A stretch of 64,000 nt of DNA from Thermoplasmata archaeon (GTDB taxonomy: Archaea > Thermoplasmatota > Thermoplasmata > WALJ01), in the NCBI GenBank assembly GCA_027006785.1, contig JALTFR010000011.1, positions 1-64,000 on the forward strand, read 5' to 3'. Below are positions 33,913 to 43,110 of the stretch, in pieces. The notes beneath the pieces were generated by a model. That model had not been told where the DNA came from. It saw nothing but the letters and a program-made list of their open reading frames with translations, and made no database searches. The translations under genes were made by a program, and so were the position numbers. Each line of letters begins with the position of its first letter. The stretch's first letter is position 1.

Positions 33913-34467
33913 ATGAAAGAGGGCATGAGAAGGAAGCTTGCATTGCTTTCCATCTTCGCGGTACTGGTGAGCGCAATGCCGATGGGGAGCGCCGCAGTCT
34001 ATCAGGTGAACAAGGAGGGGGATTACGACTTCAATTATGTCGCAGTTAACCGGAGCATATCCCCTTCGAGGCCGGATGTCTATCACATAACATTCAACGA
34101 CCCGGGGGCTCTTGTCGTGAAAATCAGGCTTGAAAGCACGGTGAAGCAGAACCTCACGCTCTATTTCAACAGGAGCACAGATGATTGGGGCTTCATGCGG
34201 AACGCCACGGGAACGACGTCGTGGGATGCCGAAGGACCTGGAGATATAAGCATAGAACTGCATGTTGAGAAGGCAACGGAGTACAACATAACGATAGAAG
34301 GTACATACACACCTCTGACCTCACTGGAAAAGATCGTCTATTACATGGGTGGGCCGGAGATATGCTTTATGGTTTCTGTGGTGATACTCGCCGCTCTGGG
34401 TGCGGCATACTACCGATGGGTAAAGCGCGCTGAGAAATACCCCTACATAGAGGACGACGAGGAATGA
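33913..34467 (+). CDS. Type I surface membrane protein (paralogue 3)
   Basis: A 184-residue protein with a signal peptide, ectodomain with several sequons (NRS, NLT, NRS, NAT, NIT), one helix near 150-168 and an acidic tail ending KYPYIEDDEE. It shares layout and ectodomain character with the two preceding genes but lacks the terminal PYRVK, keeping only a PY. TTATTTATC 33871-33879 and GAGGCG near 33902 precede the ATG; ATG 33925 is an alternative start. Function unknown. Confidence 0.62.
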   Translation: MKEGMRRKLALLSIFAVLVSAMPMGSAAVYQVNKEGDYDFNYVAVNRSISPSRPDVYHITFNDPGALVVKIRLESTVKQNLTLYFNRSTDDWGFMRNATGTTSWDAEGPGDISIELHVEKATEYNITIEGTYTPLTSLEKIVYYMGGPEICFMVSVVILAALGAAYYRWVKRAEKYPYIEDDEE

Positions 34468-34492
34468 CATTTTCACCCACCCCTTCAAATCC

Positions 34493-34500
34493 CTTAAATA
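34493..34500 (+). promoter_or_regulatory. TATA box for nurA-herA
   Basis: CTTAAATA, 22-29 bases before GTG 34522. The spacing makes the GTG a leaderless start. Confidence 0.6.
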
Positions 34501-34521
34501 CCCATCTTTTTATGCACCTGT

Positions 34522-35454
34522 GTGAGCATACATGAGCAGATAGAGGGCATACTTCAGGAGATAGAGCAGGACGAGAGCTCTCAGCTGTGGGGAGAGGAGA
34601 TAGACCTCGCAAGTCTTGACTTTTCCGAATTTGAAACGCTTCCCGGCGCAAAGGTGGCCGCGGTGGACGGCAGTTCTGTCATGGTTGAGCCCTACGGTGG
34701 CCTGAAGATAGGCATGATACGGGCCGGCTTCGTGCTGTACAATGGAAGCAGGCTGAAAAAGGATATCTCAGGTATAGAGGTAATGCGCCTCGATTTCAGG
34801 AACTCACGGGAGATATATGAGAAAAGGTACAGGGAGATACTGGCGGATGAGCCTCCGGAACTGGCAGATACGGACCCTTCCTACATGATGCAGCGCCTTC
34901 GCACCCTTGAGGAGTTCAGGTACATGTTCAGGGCCCTTAAAGAGCTTTCAGAGGGTGATATACTGCTCATTGACGGAGCGCTCCGCGGTGACAGGCACAC
35001 TCCTGACAGAGGAATAGCACTGCTATCCGAGATGGCGCAGGACAGAGGCGTATCCCTGGTGGGAATAAGCAAGGACTCGGGGCTGATGCACGGCGCTCTC
35101 CCACTTGTTCCTCAGGTTGACAGGGTTGCAGAGGAGCGCATCGGCCAGAGAAGGTGGTATACGAGAGTTCTCGGAAGGACATCGCCCGGAAGGGAGACGC
35201 TGTTCATAGCGAGGTTCAACCCCTACGGTGAGCATGCGTTCAGGACCGACATAATATCCCTTGATAGCGTGCCTTCGGTGCTTGGAAAGGTGGCATGGTA
35301 CTGCTCGGACCCCGCCTATGTGGGATATCCATATCCCCTTGCGGATGCACACAATGAAGTGATAATAAGGAAGGGCACGGCAGAGGATATCGGCTACATG
35401 ATAGAGGCGAACCTGCCCGAGAACTTCCACAGAAAGCTTGACAGAGGTGTTTGA
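34522..35454 (+). CDS. nurA: NurA-domain nuclease
   Basis: A 310-residue NurA nuclease, part of archaeal DNA end resection with HerA. The catalytic Asp lies in KVAAVDGSS at residue 49, and a second metal-site region is ILLIDGALRGD. Later parts (GISKDSG and a terminal LADAHNEVIIRK segment) also fit. The GTG start is chosen for TATA spacing. The gene abuts herA without a gap. Confidence 0.88.
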   Translation: MSIHEQIEGILQEIEQDESSQLWGEEIDLASLDFSEFETLPGAKVAAVDGSSVMVEPYGGLKIGMIRAGFVLYNGSRLKKDISGIEVMRLDFRNSREIYEKRYREILADEPPELADTDPSYMMQRLRTLEEFRYMFRALKELSEGDILLIDGALRGDRHTPDRGIALLSEMAQDRGVSLVGISKDSGLMHGALPLVPQVDRVAEERIGQRRWYTRVLGRTSPGRETLFIARFNPYGEHAFRTDIISLDSVPSVLGKVAWYCSDPAYVGYPYPLADAHNEVIIRKGTAEDIGYMIEANLPENFHRKLDRGV

Positions 35455-36978
35455 ATGGGAATAGTGATAGATGGAGAGGTGACGGAGATAGTTTTGAGGG
35501 TTCCGTACGACCGGGACATACACCTCGGCGAACTGCTGGTGATGGATGACAATGTCTTCGATGGAAGGAGGTACCTTCTCCGGGTGACCAGCATAGGCTA
35601 CGGATATGAGGCGGCTGAGAACGACTGGGCAGAGAGGGCCGCTGGAAGCATTATGCTCATGGATGGAAGGGAGGAATACACCATATATCACAGGGAGCGC
35701 AGGCTATACAAGGAGGTGAAATGCCTTCCCATGGGAAGGATAGAGGGGAATGAGATAAGGCCGGTTAAGACCATACCCTCCCATTTCTCAAGTTCAAGGG
35801 AACCGGAGCCACAGGATTACAGGGTGCTTGAGAGGTACATGGGTGACATAGCTGTTGGCAGGTTGAGGAGCGGGGAAAGGGCCCTGGACATAGAGGCCGG
35901 CATAGATGGGAACACCTTCCCTTATCACATAGGCATATTCGCCACGACCGGAATGGGAAAGAGCAACCTTATGCGCGTTCTGGCAGGCTCCACCATGCGG
36001 AGCGGACGGTACGGCATGCTGATCCTCGACCCGCACGGAGAGTACTACGAAGGCCCGCCCTCGGAACCCGGATTGCGCGACCTCAATTCAAGGAGGTTGA
36101 GGGTGTATTCCTCCAGGAACATGAGGGGCATATCTCCGCTTCAGGTCTCATACAGAGAAATATACACATCCGACATGGCATCAATTTACAGCGTGAGCGA
36201 GGCGCAGAGGGAGGCGCTCGGCATATTCTGGAGGGCATTCGGAAGGGACTGGCTTCGCGAGGTGCATGACCACAGCTTTGAGGAGCTTGTGGAGCGCTTC
36301 GCGAGGATAGAGAGGATACATGAGAACACCCTCTCGGTTGTGAAGAGAAGGGTGGATAACATATTCGACATGGGAATGGTGAGCGAGGACCCGGACTACT
36401 CGGTGAGCAACCAGATAATCGCCGACCTCATGGAAGGTAGGGTGGTTCTGGTGGACACCAGCGGGCTAAGGGAAGAAGAAGAGTTGCTCATAAGCTCGGT
36501 GCTTGCCAGAAGGGTCTTCGAGCACTGGCAGAACCTCTTTCTCGAGCATCACGATGAGTTCCAGAGGGCCCCGCCCGTCCTTATAACCCTTGAAGAGGCA
36601 CAGAGGGTGCTTCAGGATGCGAAAAGAGGCGTATTCCCGCGCATCGCCAGAGAGGGAAGGAAGTTCAAGGTAGGGCTCTGTGCCATATCTCAGCAACCGA
36701 AACTGATACACGAGCACATACTCAGCCAGCTGAACACACTCTTCATCATGGGACTGTCGGATGACAAGGACCGGGAGAAGCTGGGGAGCGCATCAAAGCA
36801 GGACCTCTCGCCCCTGAGGAACGAGATAAAGACACTGAATGTGGGTGAGGCGATAATCACATCTCCATTCACTCCGTTCGCAATACCTGTGAGCATATAC
36901 TCATTCGAGGAATTCGTTCGCAACTACAGGGAGGAACAGGAGGGCACGAGAATAGAGCATGACGATGGCTTCGTGTAA
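35455..36978 (+). CDS. herA: HerA DNA helicase/translocase
   Basis: A 507-residue hexameric translocase that drives resection with NurA. The N-terminal HAS barrel spans residues 1-100. The motor has Walker A FATTGMGKSN near 162-171, LILDPHGEY as the Walker-B-like strand, VDTSGLREEEE, and the EEAQRV and SQQP motifs. It starts right after the nurA stop, with no gap. Mre11 and Rad50, usual neighbours, are not in this window. Confidence 0.93.
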   Translation: MGIVIDGEVTEIVLRVPYDRDIHLGELLVMDDNVFDGRRYLLRVTSIGYGYEAAENDWAERAAGSIMLMDGREEYTIYHRERRLYKEVKCLPMGRIEGNEIRPVKTIPSHFSSSREPEPQDYRVLERYMGDIAVGRLRSGERALDIEAGIDGNTFPYHIGIFATTGMGKSNLMRVLAGSTMRSGRYGMLILDPHGEYYEGPPSEPGLRDLNSRRLRVYSSRNMRGISPLQVSYREIYTSDMASIYSVSEAQREALGIFWRAFGRDWLREVHDHSFEELVERFARIERIHENTLSVVKRRVDNIFDMGMVSEDPDYSVSNQIIADLMEGRVVLVDTSGLREEEELLISSVLARRVFEHWQNLFLEHHDEFQRAPPVLITLEEAQRVLQDAKRGVFPRIAREGRKFKVGLCAISQQPKLIHEHILSQLNTLFIMGLSDDKDREKLGSASKQDLSPLRNEIKTLNVGEAIITSPFTPFAIPVSIYSFEEFVRNYREEQEGTRIEHDDGFV

Positions 36979-37003
36979 AAGAGTGGGTGGTCCTTAAGGG
37001 GTT

Positions 37004-37270
37004 TCATTTGTTTATCTCGTCGGCAAAGAGCGCCTCAAGCTGGCTCATTATGTTCCAGACTATGGTCCTTCCGTGGAGTGGAAGATTCTGGTCGTTGGCC
37101 AGTTCGTCCATTATGAATATGGCGCTCGACGCCCTCACATCAAGGGGCTGCGATTCATCCATCAGTTTCTCCTTTGCCTCTGTGGCCCCTCTCCGTATGT
37201 TCCGGGGAATGGAATTGTCCTCGGATATCTGGTCAAGCATCTCTATTGCTTTCTTCACCTTTTCTTCCAT
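37004..37270 (-). CDS. UPF0147 family protein
   Basis: An 88-residue helical archaeal protein of unknown role. The family hallmarks are IPRNIRRGATEAKEKL, LDVRASSAIFIMDELANDQN and the Pro/His segment LPLHGRTIVW. The start has a full GAGGTGAT ribosome site. It stands alone between herA (convergent) and the acyl-CoA synthetase gene. Confidence 0.9.
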   Translation of the reverse strand: MEEKVKKAIEMLDQISEDNSIPRNIRRGATEAKEKLMDESQPLDVRASSAIFIMDELANDQNLPLHGRTIVWNIMSQLEALFADEINK

Positions 37271-37307
37271 GTCATCACCTCACAATGAATTTGAAAAGTA
37301 AGGGGTT

Positions 37308-38951
37308 TTATCCCTTCATCTTGGCCTCTTCCATCTTCCTGAGCTCTTTCCTCTTTATCTTTCCGCTCTGGGTCTTCGGAAGATAGTCCGCATCCACGAA
37401 CTCGATTATTCTCGGGTATTTGTAGGGGGCCGTCAGCTCCTTCACATGGTTCTGCAGCTCCTTCTTAAGCTCCTCGCTGGGCTCGTATCCGTCCTTGAGA
37501 ACCACATAGGCCTTCACAAGCTGTCCCCTGACGCCGTCAGGGTCGGGAACTCCGATAACTGCGCTCTCCACCACTGCCGGGTGCTCCTGAAGAGCGCTCT
37601 CCACCTCGAAGGGTCCTATCCTGTATCCTGAGGACTTTATCACATCATCGGCCCTTCCCACGAACCAGAAATAGCCGTCCTCGTCCATGAATGCCTTGTC
37701 CCCGGTGAAGTACCAGTCGCCTCTGAAGGATTCCTCGTTCGCCTCGGGCCTCTTCCAGTACTCCTTCATTATGCCCGGCGGCCTCGGGTTCACTTTAACT
37801 GCGATATGTCCTTCTTCACCTACTGGCAACTCGTTGCCGTCATCATCCACTATTCTGACATCGAATCCAACGGTGGGCTTTCCCATGGAGCCTGCCCTTA
37901 TCGAGAACCACTTGGAATTTCCGACTATCGCTACCGTTTCCGTCTGTCCGTAGTAGTCATATATCTCGAGTCCGGTGGATTCCTTCCACACCCTTATGAC
38001 CTCAGGGTTCAGGGGCTCGCCTGCGCTCAGGCTGTGCCTCAGGTTGTGGAAGTCGAAGTCCTTGAGGTCCTCCTGAAGTATCATCATGCGGTATGCCGTC
38101 GGGGGAGCGCAGAATATGCTCACTCCGTACTCCTCCAGTATCTTCATCACTATGCGGGGGTTGAACCTTCCCTTCGCATACCACTGGAGAACCGCTGCTC
38201 CGTACATCCACTGCGGGAAGAACTTGCCCCACGCCGTCTTCGCCCATCCCGTGTCAGCTATGGTCCACTGAAGGTCAGTGGGCTTGACATCCTGCACCAT
38301 GTATGCGGTGGCCTTGTGGCCGATGGGATATGACTGTGTGTGCAGCACCATCTTCGGATAGGATTCGGTTCCAGATGTGAAGTAGATGAGGAACGGGTCG
38401 TCCGCCTTCGTCGGCTCGACATCGTCCTTCTCAAGCCTTCTGGACGCTGTCTTCATGACCTCTTCATATCTCACCCACCCTTCTCTGTCATCTCCGATTA
38501 TTATGAAGTGCTTCAGGCCGGGCATCTTCGGCCTAGCCTCATCTACCCTGTCTGCGAACTCGTGACTCACTATGGCCGCAACGGCCTCTGCGCTGTTCAC
38601 CCTGTACTCTATGTCATGGGGTGTTGAAAGCGTGGGTGTCGGCATGAACACCGCACCGATCCTGTTGAGCGCAAGTACTGCGATGTAGAACTCGGGGATC
38701 CTCGGTATCAGGAGGAAGACCTTGTCCCCCTTCTTTATTCCTATCTCCCTAAGGTAGTTTGCGAACTTCTTCGAAAGTATCTTCAGGTCCCAGAATGTGT
38801 GGTACTGCGGGTTGTCCCCGTTCTCGTCCACGGATATCAGGGCGAGTTTCGTCCTGTCCTCCGCCCACTTGTCCACAATGTCCCATGTGAAGTTGAAGTA
38901 CTCGGGAACATCCCATTTCCATTTCGCTCTTTCTTCTTCATATCTGTCCAT
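37308..38951 (-). CDS. Medium-chain acyl-CoA synthetase-like AMP-forming ligase
   Basis: A 547-residue ANL-superfamily enzyme that activates a carboxylic acid to the acyl-CoA via acyl-AMP. The P-loop reads YFTSGTESYPKM, a variant of the usual TSGTTGxPK. DYYGQTETV, WYFTGDKA and the C-terminal catalytic Lys in LPKTQSGKIKRKE are present. Sequence style fits the ACSM (medium-chain) branch. The substrate is not determined. The start has GAGGTGAT directly upstream. Confidence 0.88.
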   Translation of the reverse strand: MDRYEEERAKWKWDVPEYFNFTWDIVDKWAEDRTKLALISVDENGDNPQYHTFWDLKILSKKFANYLREIGIKKGDKVFLLIPRIPEFYIAVLALNRIGAVFMPTPTLSTPHDIEYRVNSAEAVAAIVSHEFADRVDEARPKMPGLKHFIIIGDDREGWVRYEEVMKTASRRLEKDDVEPTKADDPFLIYFTSGTESYPKMVLHTQSYPIGHKATAYMVQDVKPTDLQWTIADTGWAKTAWGKFFPQWMYGAAVLQWYAKGRFNPRIVMKILEEYGVSIFCAPPTAYRMMILQEDLKDFDFHNLRHSLSAGEPLNPEVIRVWKESTGLEIYDYYGQTETVAIVGNSKWFSIRAGSMGKPTVGFDVRIVDDDGNELPVGEEGHIAVKVNPRPPGIMKEYWKRPEANEESFRGDWYFTGDKAFMDEDGYFWFVGRADDVIKSSGYRIGPFEVESALQEHPAVVESAVIGVPDPDGVRGQLVKAYVVLKDGYEPSEELKKELQNHVKELTAPYKYPRIIEFVDADYLPKTQSGKIKRKELRKMEEAKMKG

Positions 38952-39011
38952 ATCATCACCTCAAAGTTGCTTTGGGGGGTGAAAAACCATTTGATATTTA
39001 GGTTTTGGGTT

Positions 39012-39806
39012 TCATTCTCTCCAGTCCCATCCCACGGTGCGCAGACCTACCTTCGGAATTATAGGGAGTTTCCTCTTGTGGACAGTGGATGCTATCATCT
39101 TCCTGACTCTTTCGATGTCCTTTTCCTCGCATCCACATTCCTCGGAGATGGCCCCGTTCTTCAGGTCCCTTTCTATGCCATATAGTATGCAGTCCAGCAT
39201 CTCATATGTCATTCCGAGCTCCTGCTCATCCGTCTGCCCCTCGTAGAGCCCTGCGCTCGGCGCCTTCTCCACTATCTCGGACGGGATCCCCATCATCTTC
39301 GCCAGTTCCCTGACCTGCGTCTTGTAGAGGTCTCCGATTGGCATCAGGTCAACGCCTCCGTCGCCGAACTTGGTGAAATATCCCGTGAGCAGTTCCGACT
39401 TGTTGCTCGTTCCCATGACCAGCATCTTCCTTTCATAGGCGATCGCATGGAGTATGGTCATCCGTATCCTCGCTTTGATGTTGGACAATGCCTCCCTGCT
39501 CGATCCTGTCAGGGTTTCGGTGTATGCCTCCACCAGAGGGGCTATTTCGATGACCTCATAGGCAATACCTTCGCTCTCTACGAAGCGGAGAGCATGCTCG
39601 TAGTCCATCCCTTCTCTCCTTTCAGGAAGAAGCATGGCCAGAACATTCTCCTTTCCGAGGGCCATTGATGTCAGTTTCAGTGTGACGCAGGAATCCAGGC
39701 CTCCGCTGAGCCCTACCACCGCTCCGTTCGCACCGCTCCTGCTCACGCTATCCCTTATGAATCGAACTATGATGTCCTTCGTCTCTTTGCTCGCGGCAGG
39801 AAGCAT
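39012..39806 (-). CDS. nadE: NAD synthetase, ammonia-dependent type
   Basis: The last step of NAD synthesis: amidation of deamido-NAD. 264 residues without a glutaminase domain, so ammonia is the likely donor. PP-loop VGLSGGLDSCVT near 31-42, then GTSNKSELLTGYFTKFGDGG and the NAD-site segment APSAGLYEGQTDE. The minus-strand TATA GCTTATACCAC-like element near 39825-39835 lies about 25 bases upstream. A structured region (see ncRNA) follows further upstream. Confidence 0.93.
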   Translation of the reverse strand: MLPAASKETKDIIVRFIRDSVSRSGANGAVVGLSGGLDSCVTLKLTSMALGKENVLAMLLPERREGMDYEHALRFVESEGIAYEVIEIAPLVEAYTETLTGSSREALSNIKARIRMTILHAIAYERKMLVMGTSNKSELLTGYFTKFGDGGVDLMPIGDLYKTQVRELAKMMGIPSEIVEKAPSAGLYEGQTDEQELGMTYEMLDCILYGIERDLKNGAISEECGCEEKDIERVRKMIASTVHKRKLPIIPKVGLRTVGWDWRE

Positions 39807-39839
39807 GGCAGTCCAACTCCTTGTGGTATAAGCAATTTA

Positions 39840-39919
39840 CGAAAAAGAAAAAGGGGTGGGGGGCTAGAGAATGATGAGGATGGGATGCACTCATTAACCT
39901 AGCCCGAAATTCCCCCAAT
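39840..39919 (-). ncRNA. Candidate small structured RNA upstream of nadE
   Basis: On the minus strand a TATA box (CTTTAAATAT, 39940-39949) lies about 25 bases before GGGGG. The RNA would then fold: GGGCTAG (39905-39899) pairs with CTAGCCC (39867-39861), with an inner stem ATGAG/CTCAT around an 11-base loop. A C-rich tract then runs into TTTTTCTTTTT at 39841-39850, an archaeal-type terminator. No start codon or protein is apparent. A leader or attenuator of nadE is the alternative, although nadE has its own closer TATA box. Ends are approximate. Confidence 0.4.
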
Positions 39920-39997
39920 TAATCAGTCTTTTGAAAGCCATATTTAAAGGTAGCGTTACGAAAAAACATAGATATAAGAAAAGTAAATGGATTGTAT

Positions 39998-40864
39998 TTA
40001 CAGAAATCCTGACTTCTGCAGGAGCATGAGGTCCTCCGTGCTGAGCTTCTCTCCGTTCTTGAACTTTTCATATATCTCACGGGCACGTTCGGTGTTTTCA
40101 TCCTCTTCTTTTTCATTCCCTTTCCTCTTGTGTTTCAGACCGGTAAGTATCTTATCGAACTCATGTACCCTCTTCATCTCTTCAAGGAACATCTTGTGCT
40201 CCTCATCCGATTTGAGCTTGGCCTCTATGAACTTTTCCTGGGCCTCATCAGCATCCCTTCTCAGGGAATCCGCTTCTTCAAAGAGTTCCATCATTTTCTC
40301 ATGTTCTACCTGAGCCTCGTCCGCATACTCATTGACTAGTTTATGGTACTTCTCAGCCTCTTCCCTTATCTTTTCAGCTTCTTCCTTAAGATTTTTTATC
40401 TCTTCAGTATCTTCGACGCTCTTCTCTATTTCGTCTATCTCTTTGCTGAGTTTTCTCATGATCTCTATTATCTCTTCCTCTTTTTCTTTGCTGAGCGCTG
40501 CTGTCTGCTGTTTGAATTCGAGATCTTTAAGCTGTTTTTTCAGTTTTCCTATGGAAACTCCGCCTTTGGGAGCCTTCTCTTTCTTCAGTTTCCTTATCTC
40601 TCTTTCCTTTTCCCTGTACTTGGAATTCCATTCATCCCGAAGAACCTTTGTCTCCTGAACCTTCTGGTTGAGGTCATCCCGGTTTTTCTTGTGAGTTGCT
40701 GCTTCCTTGGCAAGTGCACGTGCTTTCTTATTCAGTTCATCTCTTCTGTCAGCCCACTTTCTGGCTTCATCATTAAGATAATCCCTTCTCTTTCTGTGTT
40801 TCATGGCCTCTTTGTAGGCCTTCTCGCGCTTTGCCTTCATATCTTCAGCAAGTTCTCCGGTCAT
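39998..40864 (-). CDS. Coiled-coil protein (archaeal COG1340-like)
   Basis: A 288-residue, highly charged, almost wholly helical coiled-coil protein with no membrane segments or signal peptide. The N-terminal ADRRDELNKKARAL-type repeats and the C-terminal FKNGEKLSTEDLMLLQKSG tail fit an archaeal family of coiled-coil proteins of unknown function (COG1340). It may be structural or a nucleic-acid-associated spacer, which is speculation. TATA TATAAAG-like near 40909-40918 and TGAGG near the start support ATG 40864. It diverges from glnA. Confidence 0.75.
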   Translation of the reverse strand: MTGELAEDMKAKREKAYKEAMKHRKRRDYLNDEARKWADRRDELNKKARALAKEAATHKKNRDDLNQKVQETKVLRDEWNSKYREKEREIRKLKKEKAPKGGVSIGKLKKQLKDLEFKQQTAALSKEKEEEIIEIMRKLSKEIDEIEKSVEDTEEIKNLKEEAEKIREEAEKYHKLVNEYADEAQVEHEKMMELFEEADSLRRDADEAQEKFIEAKLKSDEEHKMFLEEMKRVHEFDKILTGLKHKRKGNEKEEDENTERAREIYEKFKNGEKLSTEDLMLLQKSGFL

Positions 40865-40951
40865 TCTATAGCCTCATATTCGTGTTTTTGAGTGATAAAA
40901 AGCCCGCCTTTATAACGTTTTCGTCAGGTTTGGAACAAGAAAACACAAAAA

Positions 40952-40960
40952 CTTAAAATA
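40952..40960 (+). promoter_or_regulatory. TATA box for glutamine synthetase
   Basis: CTTAAAATA, with a short leader ending in AAGGTGAT (40983-40990) before ATG 40995. This excludes the in-frame GTG 40971 and ATG 40977 as starts. Confidence 0.55.
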
Positions 40961-40994
40961 TCGGCATGAGGTGCGGATGAAAAAGGTGATACTT

Positions 40995-42284
40995 ATGATA
41001 AAGATATCTGATGATATAAAGAATATGAACTGGGTCCACGGTTTTGTATGTGACATCTACGGAAGGATGAGAACCCTTACATTCCCACCCAAGACATTGA
41101 TAAATGAGGGTGAGAGGGGTATAGGTATAGACGGTTCTTCCATAAAGGGCTTTGCAGAGATAGAGGATTCGGACATACTCGGCATTCCTGAGCTGGATAA
41201 GAGTATAATACTGCCCACCAGAAAGGAGGTTCTCATACCTCTCCAGACCCACAGGGCTGACGGAAGCAGGCTTCCCACCGACCCGAGAAACGTCATATTC
41301 AATGTGGAAGAATCCCTGAAGTCCGCAGGCTTCGTCCCCCATATAAGGCCCGAGATGGAGTTCTTCGTTTTCGGGAAGGATGAAGATCCCCTGAACATAC
41401 ACAATCCCCAGGGAAGTATGTATTTCCTTCCTCCGAGTTTTGACAACATTGCCGAATATCGCTCGGAACTGGCATCGACACTGAGGAGAATCGGCATAGG
41501 CGTGCGCTACCATCATCACGAGAATGCATACGGCCAGATAGAGATCGAGCTGCCCTTTACCGAAGGAGCCCTCAGAACCGGAGACTACATACTGGTTCAT
41601 AAGTATCTCTCCCGCATGGTTGCCCGGAACTATGATTTCCGCGTAACCTATATGCCAAAGCCCATACCCAACGAAGCAGGCTCTGGAATGCATATGCACA
41701 TGTATCTTGAAAATAACGGAAAGAATGCATTCTATGACGAGAATGACGAACTCGGTCTGAGTCAGACAGCCCGTTATTTCATAGGGGGAATCCTGGAGCA
41801 CATAAGGTCTTTCACAGCAATAACTAATCCGACCGTCAATTCGTATAAGAGGCTAGCAGGAGGCCTTGAGGCTCCGGCATATATCGCATGGGGAAACAGG
41901 AACAGGAGCGCTCTCCTCCGCGTCCCTGCGGGAAAGTCCAACCCGGATGTCGAGATAAGGAACCCGGACCCATCCGCAAACCCCTATCTCGCCGAGGCGG
42001 TGATATTTGCCTCGGGCCTTGACGGTATAAAGAAGAAGATAGAGCCGCCTGCGCCTGTGGAAGAGAACATATATCATATGAGCGCATCCAAGAGGAAGAG
42101 GCAGGGAATAGGCAAACTTCCGATGAACCTCGGTGACGCTGTGGAGGAACTTCAGTCTGACGAGGTCGTTAAGAGAGCGCTCGGACCCATATACGATGTC
42201 TTCGTATCCATCAAGCAGGAGGAATGGTACAGGTTCATAGGCAACACATCCCCATGGGAAATAGAGCGCTACTTCGATGTCTGA
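40995..42284 (+). CDS. glnA: Glutamine synthetase, type I
   Basis: Makes glutamine from glutamate, ammonia and ATP. The 429-residue length from ATG 40995 fits the type I dodecamer. Motifs: GIGIDGSSIKGF, PEMEFFVFGKD, the metal/ammonia motif AGSGMHMHMY and the loop NPTVNSYKRL. The region of the enterobacterial adenylylation Tyr reads NIYHMSASK, not NLYDLP, so adenylylation control is unlikely. The stop overlaps the DUF92 start. Confidence 0.95.
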   Translation: MIKISDDIKNMNWVHGFVCDIYGRMRTLTFPPKTLINEGERGIGIDGSSIKGFAEIEDSDILGIPELDKSIILPTRKEVLIPLQTHRADGSRLPTDPRNVIFNVEESLKSAGFVPHIRPEMEFFVFGKDEDPLNIHNPQGSMYFLPPSFDNIAEYRSELASTLRRIGIGVRYHHHENAYGQIEIELPFTEGALRTGDYILVHKYLSRMVARNYDFRVTYMPKPIPNEAGSGMHMHMYLENNGKNAFYDENDELGLSQTARYFIGGILEHIRSFTAITNPTVNSYKRLAGGLEAPAYIAWGNRNRSALLRVPAGKSNPDVEIRNPDPSANPYLAEAVIFASGLDGIKKKIEPPAPVEENIYHMSASKRKRQGIGKLPMNLGDAVEELQSDEVVKRALGPIYDVFVSIKQEEWYRFIGNTSPWEIERYFDV

Positions 42285-43072
42285 TGCCCATGATATACGA
42301 TGTAGTGGCAGCCGCAGCTCTCTGCCTTCTTATTGGTATCATAACCTACAGGAAAGGCCTTCTGACATCGGACGGAGCCATAACTGCAGCCGCAATAGGT
42401 ATCATCATAGCCCTTACTCATCCTTCATGGCTCGTACTTCTTTTCGGATTCCTTCTGGCAGGCCTTGCGGTCACGAGATACAGGTTCTTGGAAAAGAAAA
42501 AGAAAGGCCTTCAGGAGGGAAAAAGCGGAGAAAGAGGATGGAAGAACGTAGTTTCTACAGGCAGCATTCCAGCAATGGTGGCTCTACTATCCATCCCTGC
42601 CAGCCCAATCATACCACTCGAGCTCTCCGGAAGCCTGTTCCTTGTCGCCATAGCCACTGCTGCTTCGGACACTCTGGCCAGTGAGATGGGGGTTCTTTCC
42701 GGCAAAGCCCGCTTGATAACCACCATGAAACCCGTGGAACCGGGCACTAACGGAGGGGTATCCGCATACGGAACCCTGTGGTCCGTTATCGGAGCGTTCA
42801 CAACAGCCTTTCTCGGTGGCATCTTTCTCCTTTATTTCAGCGACACGATGTGGTCAGATGTCGAAGGCATCTTCTTTCTCTTTGCACTGATAGGGCTTAT
42901 GGGATTCACAGGGTGTATGCTGGACAGCCTTCTCGGTGCGACCCTTGAGAACAGGGGCATCATCGGAAAGGGTACGGTGAACTTCCTTTCGGAACTTTTA
43001 TCCGTAATCCTCTTTGTGGCCATTCTGTATCTCTTCTCAAACCTCGTGTACGCTTCCTGTCTTTTCCTATAA
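42284..43072 (+). CDS. DUF92 membrane protein, polyprenol/phytol phosphate kinase-like
   Basis: About 262 residues with six or seven helices. The family core is clear: VSTGSIPAMVAL, ATAASDTLASEMGVLSG, TTMKPVEPGTNGGVSAYGT and IIGKGTVNFLSE. DUF92 includes the plant enzyme VTE6, a phytyl-phosphate kinase. An archaeal role in isoprenoid phosphate recycling is plausible and fits the lipid genes here, but is inference. ATG 42284 overlaps the glnA stop and ATG 42290 is the alternative. Confidence 0.83.
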   Translation: MPMIYDVVAAAALCLLIGIITYRKGLLTSDGAITAAAIGIIIALTHPSWLVLLFGFLLAGLAVTRYRFLEKKKKGLQEGKSGERGWKNVVSTGSIPAMVALLSIPASPIIPLELSGSLFLVAIATAASDTLASEMGVLSGKARLITTMKPVEPGTNGGVSAYGTLWSVIGAFTTAFLGGIFLLYFSDTMWSDVEGIFFLFALIGLMGFTGCMLDSLLGATLENRGIIGKGTVNFLSELLSVILFVAILYLFSNLVYASCLFL

Positions 43073-43110
43073 GTTTTTAATCCCGTGGCCATTCTCATGC
43101 CTGTGATATC

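Noticed and set aside
39861-39905. C/D-box guide RNA on the plus strand (ATGATGA at 39871)
   Set aside because: A box-C-like word is present but no CTGA box D at suitable distance; the minus-strand promoter, fold and T-tract explain the region better.
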